From: Alitta virens
Taxonomy: Eukaryota > Annelida > Polychaeta > Phyllodocida > Nereididae
Assembly (NCBI GenBank): GCA_932294295.1
Contig: OW028573.1
Span: forward strand, 58,505,829 to 58,569,828
Direction of reading: 5' to 3'
Length of the DNA stretch: 64,000 nt
In this document: positions 1 through 11,986 of the stretch, in pieces
Position numbering within the stretch: position 1 is the first letter of the stretch
Layout of the letters: each line of letters starts with the position of its first letter
Translations under genes and position numbers: made by a program
Notes under the pieces: model-generated
Databases searched by the model: none
What the model was told of the DNA's origin: nothing
What the model saw: only the letters and a program-made list of their open reading frames with translations

Positions 1-1651
1 CCATTTTTAACATTTGTTCAGTACTTAAGTGCTCATAATTTGTAAAGCACAGAATCTTTTCAGAGCGAATTTAGGCCGTCAGGAAAGTCGCAGGCATCAG
101 GCGATAAAAACATCAAGGTGTAGATCCAAAACATTCTGACAGAAAAATCTTGATGGACACATCTCTGCTACAATGATACTTACTTTCTATTTATTCTGGT
201 ACACCCTACAAAATGTATATTCTAGTATTTGAATGAAGATTTATCTATTCAGCTCTATTCACTGGAGCTTTAGTACTAACTTTCTAAAGCAGTTGATAAT
301 AAGAAATGAACTATTAGTGTGGGCCAAAGTCACCACAACCTATGAGGTGACTTTCACCCATGACAAAAGTTTCCAAAAAATAGATACTATCAGTATATGG
401 TAACGGTATTTAGTTTGAATTTATATAACATTCTTGTCAATATGGGAAATAACATGTGGCCGTTTCAGTCTTTTTTTTGTGGCTGTTCCGGAAATATGGC
501 CGTTACGGTTTGTGGCCGTTCTGACCAAACCCCCACACATGTATTCATCGAAATAGCAAATATAGTACCAGAAAGTAATTAAAGAACAAGTGCAATAACA
601 TAAAGAATCCATACCATACAATTATGGCATAGTTGAAGGCGCCAACAGTTTTTTTGCTGTATCTTATAAGTGGTTTTAAAATCGCAAAAAATTAAGTGGG
701 GCATAGCAGAAATGAGTGGTTTATTTTTGCAAATGTTCAAAAAAGTAAGAAAAAAAACAAACAAAGGAAAAAAAAAACAAAGGCTGCGCGACAGCAAAAT
801 CCTCAGCGAATGGCCACGTTGTACACAAGCGCCATCAACATTGTTCAAAACCTCTTTAATAAATTGTTTAGTTCAGCAACTAGACATTATACTATCTTCT
901 GAATGTTGTTCTTGACCATCCAAGACAATAACAATTGATAATTTTAACAGGGCAAACTCAGATAATGTTTCTTATACCACATTTTTTATTGTCAATGCAT
1001 TTTTGTAAAATCTTTTAATTTGTACTAAAATATATTTAATAAATAAAACATACAATGCTCAGTGAGATGTTTTTTGAGCAACTATGATAATAATAATAAT
1101 ATAGATATCTAATTACTAATAGTCTACTGTTGCCACCATTCAGCTACATGTACAGTACATGGAGTTTACCTATGGTCTGCAAAGTTACAGTGCCTTAAAT
1201 CTTTCAAATTCCTACCACATTTGTTTATATTAACTGCCTTTTTATGAGGCAAATAATCAATAATAATGAATATAATATTGCATAATATTACATGTGTGTC
1301 ATGTTTAGACATGTTTCTGAGGATAATTATTCAACAAATGCATATCTGGCAAAGTTTGATGAATGAACTTGGATTCTAAATAACAACCATGCTGGTCTTG
1401 AAAGCCACATGTGGTTGTTACATAACAGACAATGGATTGGCTTGCGTTATCCCAGGTGTCACACAGCATGGCCCTGCAGGGGGCAAAGTTTTTGTAGTGA
1501 GTTTAGACTTTGTGTATTTGCTCATTTCCCTTATTATTTAGGTGATATGAAATGTCTAAAATATAAAGAATACAGCAATTATTTAGATGAAATAGTAAAA
1601 TATAAATATATGTACTATGGTACTAACTCTTTATGGCTTTCATTTTAAAAT

Positions 1652-1712
1652 ATGGCATGCTAGGTTAGCAAATGTTGAAAAACATGGCATGCTAGGTTAG
1701 CGAATGTAGAAA
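1652..1712. repeat. Short direct repeat, two copies
   Basis: Two adjacent copies of a unit of about 31 bp share the core atggcatgctaggttagc, followed by aatgt and gaaaaac with single-base differences. A diverged relative containing gaatgctaggtaagcaag lies near 10,128. It is probably debris of a dispersed repeat; no gene is associated. Confidence 0.6.
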
Positions 1713-3049
1713 AACAAAAAACAATTGTTAGCATAATGTTAATATTTTCTATCATTATGAGAAAAGCATGAAGTAAATGTCCAAATTAAGTTTGGAAAGA
1801 GAAAATAGTTTGAAAAGAGAAAGTAATGGCATATTTGCAAAATTTCAATCATGAAAGATAAATACAGTTAGTTCCATAAAATTAGCCCCGGGTAACCAAG
1901 CGAGAGCTAACACACAGGGGTCTTCAGGGCTACATAAAATATGGTCAACTCTAGACAGCTGTAGCAACCTATTCCTGGCTGTAGCTATAACTGGCTGCTT
2001 CTGTCTGCTCCTAGCTTATAGTCGGCTTACACCTACCACCTATGAAAAAGATAAAAACTTTGATAAATGAAATTTTCTAATATATCGCAAATACATAGGT
2101 GCAATAGACTTTTGGATTCGACTTTGAGTAGCCAGCTATAGCCAGACAGTTCCGTTTAGTGGCAGGTAGCATCGTATAGCAGAAGTTGTCTAGGTTCAAG
2201 TTGACAGGCAGTTTTTAATGAAACTAACTGTTCTATATACTATGGAGGTTTAAAAAAACAAGAATTTTTCATATTTTTCCATTATTATAAGATTCTATAT
2301 TATTAAGACAGACCCCCAAAATGCCCAACTACACACTATTTAGATTCAGATTCAGAATTCAGATTCAGAGCGTTTATTTCACTTGCACAAAATGTGTTAC
2401 AAGTGAGGAGGGACTCTCTAAGACAGGCTAGCCATCGTTTCTCAAAAATTCCCCCTCAAGTACCAAAGAAAAAAAGAAAAAAAAGACAATAACCAATTTT
2501 TATCACAAATCACTTAATGCTGGTGAAAGGTGAAAGGGAAGTGATACTGGGACAAATATATATGTATTGAAAGTAAGTATCACTAAACTATAAATGGTAT
2601 GATAATATGAGAATGAGTACCTATATCAGTGACAATAGCAGCACCTGTATATGTTTTTAGGTCCAGACATGCACAATTAACAACAAATTAATTCCTTGCA
2701 AGATCCACATGTCTGTTTCCCTGTGTGGGATCCTTCATTTTTCTTTGCCTCGTATAATCTCATCCAAAATTAAAATATGAACAGGAACTTAATTATGCTA
2801 TTCACACCACTTAAATTTTATCCATGCAGTCCATGTACATGTACTCAAGGTATTCATACCATCTATTTCACTGAAAATACTCTGCTATATAATATGCAAA
2901 ATTTCATTTTACCAAAAAATACTTCAAAGTATGTGAATTTCATTTAACTGAAGATCGTTTTCATGAAGACATCTAACACAAGCATTGTCAAAAGATATTA
3001 AATAGTAGCATCAAGGTGTGACAGAATTGGTGGAAGTTCTCAGGAAACC

Positions 3050-3102
3050 ATGGGGGGCATCTCAGTAGTGATATATCAAATATCTTAGAGATGTCCCCCC
3101 AT
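3050..3102. repeat. Small hairpin (inverted repeat)
   Basis: The left arm atggggggcatctc (3,050-3,063) pairs with the right arm at 3,088-3,102 apart from a one-base bulge. The loop is about 24 bases and itself contains the palindrome gatatatc. It could be a MITE remnant; nothing suggests a functional RNA. Confidence 0.6.
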
Positions 3103-4388
3103 ATTACATGTATCATCTTTTAATTCATTCTTATGTTTCATATATGTTATCTTGTATTTATGATATGCGTAATATGAAATAAATATGTTCTGAGTTCTGC
3201 CCTGAATTAGCATTTCTGTGGATTTTGCTTGGAAAGATTAAAAAAATGCTTGGAAAGAAAAATATATATTATATTGAATAAGTAAGTGACATCTCCCAAT
3301 CACCCATTCCTTTGACAGGCATAATTTTTGCAAAATCAACATCTGCTAATATTTGGTGGGCCGCTACTGCTGCCCTGAATTAGCAATTCTTCAGACTTAT
3401 TCTCTTCATGTTTAATACCTTTCGGTGTATAAGGATTCCAGTTCGGCTCTAGAAACAAACAAAATATATTTTACTTCTTTTCCCTATTTTGTAAAACATA
3501 GCGGAGATATATCAATGTGACTATCAAAAGGCACAACTAGGTGACATAGAGTAAATACTGTATGAAATGACATTAGGGTAAGTGCATTAGTGCATGCTAG
3601 AGTTCGGCTCCGAAAACACATTTTAACATAATTTTTTTGCGTTTTTCCAGATTTTCCATTAGTCCAAAAATATAATGATATGGATGTCAAAATGCAGTTC
3701 ATAAAGTGAAAGAATTTAGATGTGTTAATTGTAAAATGTAACACATTTGATATAATAGTGTCTTTGACAAGGATGTTTGAAAAAACGAGAACTTTTACAT
3801 TTTCACCTTATTATGCAAATTCCATATTATTTATGGGCATCAGACCCCCAAAAGGCACAACTACACTATTTAAGACTTACTCTGGCAACCTTTTAGGCTT
3901 GTAGGTGCAGTAGTGTGCGAGTTCTGTTCCGGAAAAAAAATAAATGATATTTCTTTTCCAAATTTTGTGACTATCAAAAGATGCAACTAAAAGCCACAGA
4001 GAGGAAAGTTTACGCTCGCCCGCCTGTGGACGGACATGAATGTTTCAAAGTGATTACAAAAACTCTCTTCAAACTGTCACTGAGGGTGAAAAGGTGAAAT
4101 TAATAATAAAGGCCACATCATTGTTTATCAGAACTTCTGGTCATAACTTCCACCTGTGAATGGGGGAGTTAGCACATCAGTGAGGAACTGCTTTACCGTC
4201 ATTAGAGTAACATGGGGCAAGAAGCCCACCTTAAGCATCGGCGCTCATATCTTCGGCAAAAATAATCCGATTCCCATCATATTGAAAACAGACTTGACAA
4301 ACCATGAGTTCTAAATGTCAGATACTTCATATTGCACAATTCTACCATGAATGCACTATTATTGTGATACATATATTTTTCTGAAAAA

Positions 4389-4443
4389 GGGCCTTTTGCC
4401 CCTTGCATGAGGCAAAAGGCCCACTGCCTGAGGCAAAAGGCCC
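4389..4443. repeat. G+C-rich inverted and direct repeat cluster
   Basis: gggccttttgcc (4,389-4,400) is the reverse complement of ggcaaaaggccc, which occurs twice (4,411-4,422 and 4,432-4,443). One arm can pair with either of two targets. The G+C content stands out from the AT-rich surroundings. Function unknown. Confidence 0.6.
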
Positions 4444-5982
4444 ACTGGCCCAGGGCAGCAGAACCAATGAATATGATGCCATGAATGTCTTTGTTTCTGA
4501 TTTCATTGCAAACTTATGAGACATCAGTGATTGCTCATGCTTTCCACACTATTTACCTTAGACTTGGACTGTCTTGCTACAGTAAACTAAGCCTACAGAC
4601 GGGACTATTTCTGATTCCTACGTATACAATCTTCTTCTGGGATTTTCTTTATGCCCTCTATAATAAAAGAATAAAACTTTCCTCTGTTTATCAGAACTTA
4701 TGATCATAGACCGTGAGTCTGATTTAAAAAAAAAAGCCATTTCTTGCTTCTCATTTTCGTCCCCAAACTGTGCAATTCATATTCGTATTTTCGCCTAAGA
4801 ACTTCGCTGTAATCTTCGTCTTCTTCCTTCGTCCCCGAACTTCTCATTTAACTTCTTCTTTCTTCTCTTCTTTGTGTGAGAAATTTGTAGGATAGTGAAT
4901 CTAAAATAACCGTTCCTTTTTTTTTTACGAGTATGCGAGTACACTCCTTATTCACCACAGTGGCGTAGCCAAAAGGCACAGCTAAGCCATAGAGAGAAAA
5001 GTGTACGCCCGCCCGCCCGTGGACGGACATTAATTTTTATAAATAAATCAATCACTCCATTGTGAGAAAAGTCAAATTTATCTATGAATACAGCGAATTA
5101 ATCACTGCAAAAACATTACATTTAAATATCTTTACATTTAAAGGCCGGGGGTCGCGTATATAAGGCCGCTATCGCGGCACCCCATCATTCTGGGTTTGGC
5201 CTTCAAGCAGTCAACAACTCCCACCCTCTTCAGAGAAACTTTAATAACTACATAAACACAGCATCAATGTTCATACTTTTGCATAGTTCGTTTCAGAGCA
5301 CCAATCTCAGTCAAAGTGAAAACTGTTTAGTCTCAGAAAATGGTATTTCCGACATTATAAGCAAAATTAGTGTTGCTAGCATTCAAATGTTATTGATAGT
5401 CCAGGACTGGTTGTGATTGGCTGAAAGTCATGTGACATTTATGGCTCCACCTCCTCAAACACTTGGTTGTTTACAAACACCATGCTATCACATGATAAAC
5501 CAGTTTATCTCAAGCTATATGTAGAATGTTCAAGAATAGTATAGCTCTCATGTATACATTGCATAATCCAGAATAGCTATCAGACTTTTCTATGTAATTT
5601 CTTTGTACAAAGAGGCTGAACATTATGTTATCATATACACTGTAGACCTACCAGTATCAGTCATATGCCATTGCCTAATGTCATGAGATATAGCATGGGA
5701 GGATAAAAAAGCTCACCTAAAGTATCTTGACATTGAAATATATCCTCAACGAACTAGTCATGCTGGAAATTATCTTTTAGTGTCACATAAATAATTCCAA
5801 AGCAAAGGCACCAATATCATTCCAATCAAAGCACTGCAATAATCCACATTTCCACTATAGAGGTATATCCAAGCAAAGTTTGGCAGTCGGGTAATTTCCT
5901 GCTAAATGAATGGTATGATGTTTCACTGACTGAACTTAATTCTAGAATGATAAATTGCAAAATAGCAGTTGGAGGGGGGAGA

Positions 5983-6407
5983 CATAAAAGGGGTACAATA
6001 GGGAGTTAGCAGTGAAACAATAGAACCCCCACACAGATGTTGGTTCTACATCCTCATGTGGCATTATGTAACACCTTTGAATTTGCCTGTGCATCCCATG
6101 TTTGAAGTGTACACATTGTCACAGGGTTAATTAATAACTGATAATATTAATGTAATATTTTGAATATTCACAGGAGTCAAATTTTCATATCATACTGCTG
6201 CTAATTAATTACAGACTTTCAAATTCTAGCCACCATTCTCTTCCCACACTCAGCATTTATATACAGAATGTAAAATGCCACATATTTTATTGAGATAGAT
6301 AGATAGATAGATAGATACATAGATACATAGATACATAGATAATTATTTAGATACATAGATAGATAATTATTGTTTCACTGCTAACTCCCTATTGTACCCC
6401 TTTTATG
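5983..6407. mobile_element. MITE with perfect 40-bp terminal inverted repeats
   Basis: The arms at 5,983-6,022 and 6,368-6,407 are exact reverse complements over 40 bp (outer end cataaaaggggtacaatagg). Both are bounded outside by a homopolymer: a G run at about 5,971-5,980 and a C run at about 6,409-6,421. Perfect arms suggest recent origin or gene conversion. The interior holds a GATA microsatellite. I could not identify a clear target duplication. Confidence 0.6.
6293..6366. repeat. GATA tetranucleotide microsatellite
   Basis: Tandem gata units, partly interrupted by gatacata units and a taattattta block. It lies inside the 40-bp inverted-repeat element. Confidence 0.9.
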
Positions 6408-7834
6408 ACCCCCCCCCCCCCAATAGGTAATTATCTATCTGTGTTTCATGCTTATCTAATATGATGCAATTTTGTAATATGCTTGTTCTTTAAAAAATAG
6501 AAATAATGTTCTGTAGAATTGTGATCATCTCCAGGTGTGACAGCAGTCATCAAGGCCACAATATCCCAGTGGTCATTGGTCAGTCTGACGCAATGACCAT
6601 TGCTGATTACCCAATGACTAAAGGGGTACTCAGTAGTTTCTAGAACCCCAACTACCTTATATGGTATGCAGCACTAATTGCCGACCCAGGGGTAATCGCT
6701 ACCCCTAGACCCCCGGCCTTTAACATAACTTTCAAGCACAAAACGAATTATGTTCTTACTACATTTTTAGATGCATTTTTAATTGCAGTCAAAACAAGTC
6801 ATAGCCAAAATTATTTTTTAATTGCAGCCAAAACAAGTCGTAACTCAAATGTTAAGTCATTATTCACAACTACAGGGCTCTAGTCTTGGGACAGATAAGG
6901 CCCAGAGATTTCCTGCCATAAGGCATATCATTGATACCAATTTTATTTGTAATCTTAGTTCAAATGAAAATTACATTTCAAGATTCCTGAATCTAGTTAA
7001 TTCATCATTAAACTTAATTTTATAAAAAAAAATTCTGATACGCTGGCCCGTATGTAAATCCGGCACTGATTATCAACTGCAAATATAAGCTACAGCAGCA
7101 TCATACCTTTCTGTCCATTTGCCTATAGAAGGGCAATCACCAAAATATTTGTTTGAGGATCACTTAAGATTGCCACATTTCTAGGCTGAATTGTCTAAGT
7201 TACATGTAGGTGGTGTGAAGACTGCAACATTATGTACTTAAAGAAAACGGTTTCTTCTGTTTTTATTAAACTTTTTTATTACAGCATTGCTGAATTATCT
7301 TGCTACTCAAAAACATGCAACCACCAGTCCCCAACTGGTTATAAATAGCATTATTTCAATGTCAGGTTTCACAAGTTGACCTAAACAGTTAAACCAAAGA
7401 CTATGGTAAACTGAAGTAGAATACATTTACAAAGAATCCAATTTTTGTTCTTTAACAATGGACACAAAATGTCCACGCTTTAATTGACGCCAACAGGGAA
7501 AACTAATTTTTTTTAGCAATATCACTAAACAAATGCAGTACATACTGAGTCATACAGTAGCACTAAGATGAATTCAACATTTTGTAAATCGTTTTTTTTT
7601 TTGCCTGGCAGCATTGACTTTTGCCTTGACAATATGAAGTTCTGCAAGTTCTGTCACTGTTCTGATATATATAGTACATAAGGTCCATCACTTGATCATG
7701 CATCTCGAGTCAGATAACGGCTAAAGTTATAATATATACTTAAGTATCGAATATATGCATTTTCCAGCCGGCCTCCCTGATTTAGACCCCCCCCCCCCCA
7801 TTCCAGAAGGTCCAGCTACGCCACTGATTTACCA

Positions 7835-8772
7835 TCGTTTTGACTCATTTGAAAATCTTTCACAAAAGGAAAAAGATATAGAAAAAAAAGTAGCCTATTT
7901 TAGAGAACCGTCATTTTTTGCCCTTATCATGCTTATTTTCCCACAAAAAGGACTTCAATGCCAAATAGGTAATACAGCTGGATGTTCGCCATATTTACTA
8001 CACTTGATCCATGCAGTTTGAATGCCTAAAAGGTGAAGTCCAATTCACAATGTTTAAATGCTTTTGTAAGTAAAAATCTGTTTTACAGTACTATCATATT
8101 TTGGCTATTTTTTAAATGGCTATCAATGCTTTTTGCCTTCAAATAGAAGCCAACCAAAATATATATATTGGCAGGCTTCCAGAATACAAGTGTGTACTCA
8201 CAAAAAAAAAAGTTTCTCATGGAGAAAATTGCTTTATACATACAAACTGAAGCATGGTCGCTGAATTCAATAAGAACTCAATAAGTCAGTAACACCACAA
8301 AAAATAACTAAATAAAACAAATAAAAAAAACAGTTACATTCAGTATGACATTCACCACCAATTTTGCATTATATTTTTATGAAACATAGGCTGTTCTGCA
8401 GCAAACCCTCAGCAAATGTTCACAAGCACATCATGAAGGTTGGTACATGTATGTATTCCTTTTCCACCAAAGGGAATCACAATGTGATAATTCTAAAAGA
8501 ATTTGCAAGAAAAAAATTAATTGTTGTATTTTGTATAGACTAAAGGGTATTAGTTGCAGGTAACATATATTACCAAGGTATCATGTTAAAATATTACAAT
8601 CAATTAGTATAGTTCATATAAATGTATATCTTTGAAATTGCTATAAAATTTACTTTTCCATAGTTATATTTGTCCATTTTCATTTCAGTGTTGAAAGATC
8701 CTCGCTACTCGATCTTGCCTAGCTACCCACAACTGTCTGCAAATCGACCACTTGCACCATCTATAGTATTAG
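7835..8772. other. Intergenic, no gene seen
   Basis: AT-rich sequence with no open frame that resembles a protein and no clear inverted-repeat boundary. The stretch just right of the hAT target site (to about 7,960) shows weak resemblance to the dispersed repeat of 3,770-3,875. Confidence 0.5.
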
Positions 8773-8931
8773 TACATGGCCAAATGTGCCACTTGCATTT
8801 TCCATGCGTTTGGATAAACATATGGAAAACGCATGGTTTTGGCCTGATTATAATTAGTCAAAAACCATGCAGTTTCTTTCCACGCGTTTATACTTCGCAT
8901 GAAAAATGCACGTGGCACATTTGGCCGTGTA
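8773..8931. mobile_element. Foldback MITE flanked by TA
   Basis: Two arms of about 70 bp are inverted copies of each other around a short centre containing cctgattataattagtc. The outer ends are catggccaaatgtgccac on the left and the complement of cacggccaaatgtgccac on the right. A TA dinucleotide lies outside each end (8,773-8,774 and 8,930-8,931), as expected for Tc1/mariner-type insertion. The whole element is a near-perfect hairpin of about 155 bp with no coding capacity. Confidence 0.65.
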
Positions 8932-9934
8932 ATAATCAATGATAATAAAAAGAGACCTTCTCTTGTCAGTATTACTATAGGGGTAAAAAGCTAAATATAT
9001 TTCTCAATTTCCTGTTATTAAACTGTCTATAATTTTGTCTAGTTTTTTTTTTTAATATATATTTTAAGTACCTGAATATTTTTAGTATTCTGAAATTTGC
9101 AGCCAACAGTGTCTATTCAGAAAAATGTGACATGTTTTGCACATCTATTGGTATAATTCAGATCCACATTTTAAAAAATATAATCATATTTCATTTCTCC
9201 ACATTAACATACATAATTGACAGGTTCAGTGAGTGTAGCATTTTTTAACTGCATTTCTGCTGTTTACAACAGTTTGAGAAATTATTTCATTTCAATATTG
9301 GCCTATTTGTAATAATATATGTAATTAATTACAGTGTACAGCTTTAGATGCAATCAGCTATATCAGAAACATAAAGAGCAATTGACAGATCCAATTTGTG
9401 GAATTACTTTGGCCAGTTTGGCCAGTTTGACAGTTCTCATTTCCCAGAACTTTTAAGTGTGGGTGTGTCTCTCACTGGCCAATCAGGGTCAGAGGCCTGT
9501 AATTGAGTGACCACTACTACAATGGTAACAACAGCATGCAGCATCACAAGCACAAATTCATGATGGATTTTTGTTAACACTAAAAAACACCAACCTACTT
9601 AGGACAATCGCCGACTGACCCCCGAGCAAGTTACCTAATTAATGTAAACAATTCACTCGTAGAATGTCCCCCAAAGTTTTAAACATGTTTAAAAATTGTT
9701 ACGTGTGTACCCTCTCCACGTATGGTCGTGAGTGGTCAAACTCTAACAAGAGGGATCTACGAATTAGTGCGAGTATACTATGGACAAAGATGAGCAAGAA
9801 AAAAATCCATCCGTCGTCATACGTAGGTCTTATCCGTCATAATCCGTGATAGTGTGAACGCCTTCAGATTCTAAGAAGCAATGACAGTTTAGCTAATTTC
9901 CTTATTAGACGCATGTATTTTTTTATATGAATTT
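8932..9934. other. Intergenic, no gene seen
   Basis: AT-rich sequence. The longest open frame (9,664-9,849) has no recognisable domain and no splice context, and I do not support it as a gene. Confidence 0.5.
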
Positions 9935-9943
9935 GTCAATAAA

Positions 9944-9996
<53 letters not shown>

Positions 9997-10040
9997 TTGT
10001 AATGTCAATAAAAGTTTATATATATATATCCGTTTGTAAT
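9935..10040. repeat. Tandem duplication containing a variable TA microsatellite
   Basis: The unit gtcaataaaagttta, then (TA)n, then tccgtttgtaat occurs twice in a row, at 9,935-10,003 and 10,004-10,040. The TA tract is about 46 bp in the first copy and about 11 bp in the second. The flanks of the units are identical, so the TA tract has expanded or contracted since the duplication. Confidence 0.85.
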
Positions 10041-10699
10041 GTCTCATATATACAAATAATACGATAAGATCAAATGTAAAATGTACCAACATTTTATGGC
10101 TGTCAACGTCAGTGTAATGTGTGGAATGCTAGGTAAGCAAGAGAAAACACAATTTTTAGCTTTTCGTTATCATTATTCTTTTTACCATTGTTGTGAAATG
10201 TCAAAAAAAAAAGTGAAAGTAATACAAAACATATTTTTACAATAGTAAGGGGAACATACTAACGTACAATTCTTCTTTTTGAAACCTACATATTGAAGAC
10301 TATTAGACTACATGAGTGAAATTTTGCAAATATATCTAATTATACATCGTTTGTAATTGTATAATTATGATTATATATATAAATACGTTGATCATCTTAT
10401 TGTCATAAATTACAGGCAAATTTAATAGGGGAAATGAATATCTGCCCAAACTTTACAGCCTAGCTGGATTTGCTGCACAGCCTGTTTTTTTATGTATTGC
10501 TAGATTACAGATTCAATAATAGCTAATAATACACCAGATGGTGGTCTGAAATTGGAAGAAGAACTGCAGCCAGGAGCGAATTCGATATAGAAACTCTCGT
10601 GACACCTACTAGTGTAAAGAACCGCCTTCCTAAAGCAAGTGCTATGCACCGGACAAGCGCTGTCTTTCGGTTAGAAATTGGGGCCACGGCGAAAATAAA

Positions 10700-11171
10700 A
10701 AACAATCTTGAATTCAATAAGTGACGTCACAAACTAACGACGGCAGTTTTCTTGTTCATGGTAAGAGCACAATTTATTTTCTCTTTTCTTGTGGGCTGCT
10801 GCCTCAAAACCCCTTACCTAAAAAATAGGCTCAAATCTAATTGTTAATTGTTGTGCCCAGCTAGAACTCCAGAACTTTATCTATTTCGTGGACGCCAAAT
10901 ATGTGCATAACTTTGGGTCCGCTATACCGCACTAAACCCCACGTGCCAACTTCAGCCAACTCGAACCTGTGTTCGGATTAAAGGTCTCGTCACCCAAGTC
11001 AGTCGAATAACCCGTGTAACTTAATCGAATACGCCCCAGCATGAACATATTTACCAGAAGGTGTCGCACTTGTCCGCGCGACAGCAATCCAGCAGAGGGC
11101 ACTCTGACTGGGCGATGATCAAGGTGTTGTCAGGGTAAACAAACTGCAGGAAAACGGTGTCCGCTGCAGCG
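10700..11171 (+). promoter_or_regulatory. AK9: AK9 promoter region and noncoding first exon
   Basis: The first exon ends at 11,171 with a strong donor (GCG then gtgagtgag) and splices to the acceptor before 11,955, since no other exon is needed between it and the start codon. The transcription start is not defined. The segment is locally richer in G+C and CpG than its surroundings. It holds a full palindromic CRE, TGACGTCA, at 10,722-10,729. A forkhead-type GTAAACAAAC at 11,135-11,144 overlaps an imperfect X-box-like GTTGTC-AG-GGTAAA at 11,126-11,139. Forkhead (FOXJ1) and RFX sites are typical of cilia genes. That these sites work here is inference. Confidence 0.5.
10722..10729. promoter_or_regulatory. 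cAMP response element palindrome
   Basis: Perfect TGACGTCA within gtgacgtcacaa, about 440 bp upstream of the noncoding first exon's donor. It matches the CREB/ATF consensus; use is not shown. Confidence 0.5.
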
Positions 11172-11986
11172 GTGAGTGAGGTTTTACAACAAAATACTTT
11201 GGTTAGTTCATGACAACCTTTTTGAACTTTTCACGAGAAGACGTCTTGAGTGAGGACATGATGTCATGATGATGGAGTGATCCAAAGGTCTTTTTTTTTC
11301 GGGAGGGAGGTTGTTCCTTATTTTAGGTAGAGTTTAATTAGAATTTAAGGGGACAGTACTTATCACTATCACATGCTTTAAAAATATAGGCCTATGGCAT
11401 TTTTATCATACAATATATGATACATTTTCCTTGGATTGAAATTGGCCAGATACGACGCAAAAATCTCATATTAGTTATCCATAGATGATTAGATAATAGA
11501 TAGTCATTGGAATTCTGCAGCATTGTTTCTAAGTTAAATGGAAATGGGGGTTGAATTTGATAGGAAATATCACGGACACTGGAAACAATTGTGTTATGAT
11601 ATATGATTATTAATTAACAGTTAACTTTTCAAAAGTGCTCAGTATGACCAACATAGACTTAACATTTTGAAGAATCTGGCCTTGTCAATTTGATTGTGTG
11701 ACAAGTTCTCCAGGTTTATCACAATGATTATGTTTTCAATGTGGCAATGCAAACCTTATCGCTGCAGTTGAATGCCCATGACTCATGAGTTCACAATTCT
11801 CAGAACTATTTCGTAGCTAAGGTCTTCCATTTAACAAGAGAGTCTGATAAACTTGTCAGTTTGGCTATGCAATCACAGATTGACTGCATTGTCACATTTT
11901 TATTTTATTTTTTTCCTGTGTGATATTATGTATGCTGTAATTTTTTCACCACAGGGAGCACCCTTGTGAAAAAAAACTGCCTGACC

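Larger units (their letters stand above)
1..4949. other. Intergenic, gene-free AT-rich region with old dispersed repeats
   Basis: No open frame here looks like protein: all are short, low-complexity or unconserved by eye. What can be seen is repeat debris. A sequence near 2,236-2,345 reappears in diverged form near 3,770-3,875; both contain the run cagacccccaaaa followed by an AACTACAC-type motif. The block at 3,960-4,040 resembles the left end of the hAT-type element at 4,958-5,035; both contain cgcccgcc, then gtggacggacat. A direct repeat sharing the core atggcatgctaggttagc lies at about 1,652-1,712. Confidence 0.6.
5138..6723. mobile_element. TTAA-flanked inverted-repeat element
   Basis: TTAAAGGCCGGGGGTC at 5,138-5,153 is repeated in perfect inverted orientation at 6,708-6,723. 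Both outer ends are TTAA, the target duplicated by piggyBac-type elements, though the termini do not otherwise match a family I recognise. Next to each end is a small palindrome: gccgctatcgcggc on the left (about 5,163-5,176) and ggggtaatcgctacccc on the right (6,689-6,705). There is no coding frame. It lies inside the hAT-type element, so it inserted later or rode along. Confidence 0.5.
4950..7834. mobile_element. hAT-type non-autonomous transposon, composite (with target duplication)
   Basis: The element runs from 4,958 to 7,826. It starts with CAGTGGCGTAGC and ends with its exact reverse complement, GCTACGCCACTG. The flanking 8-mers are ATTCACCA (4,950-4,957) and ATTTACCA (7,827-7,834), identical at 7 of 8 positions. 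Eight-bp target duplications with CAG...CTG termini are the hAT hallmark. No transposase frame is present, so it would need a helper. Two younger-looking inverted-repeat elements sit inside it (5,138-6,723 and 5,983-6,407). Similarity between the ends stops after the 12-bp repeat. Confidence 0.68.

Noticed and set aside
9889..10092. Frame rich in Ile-Tyr
   Set aside because: It is a translated TA microsatellite.
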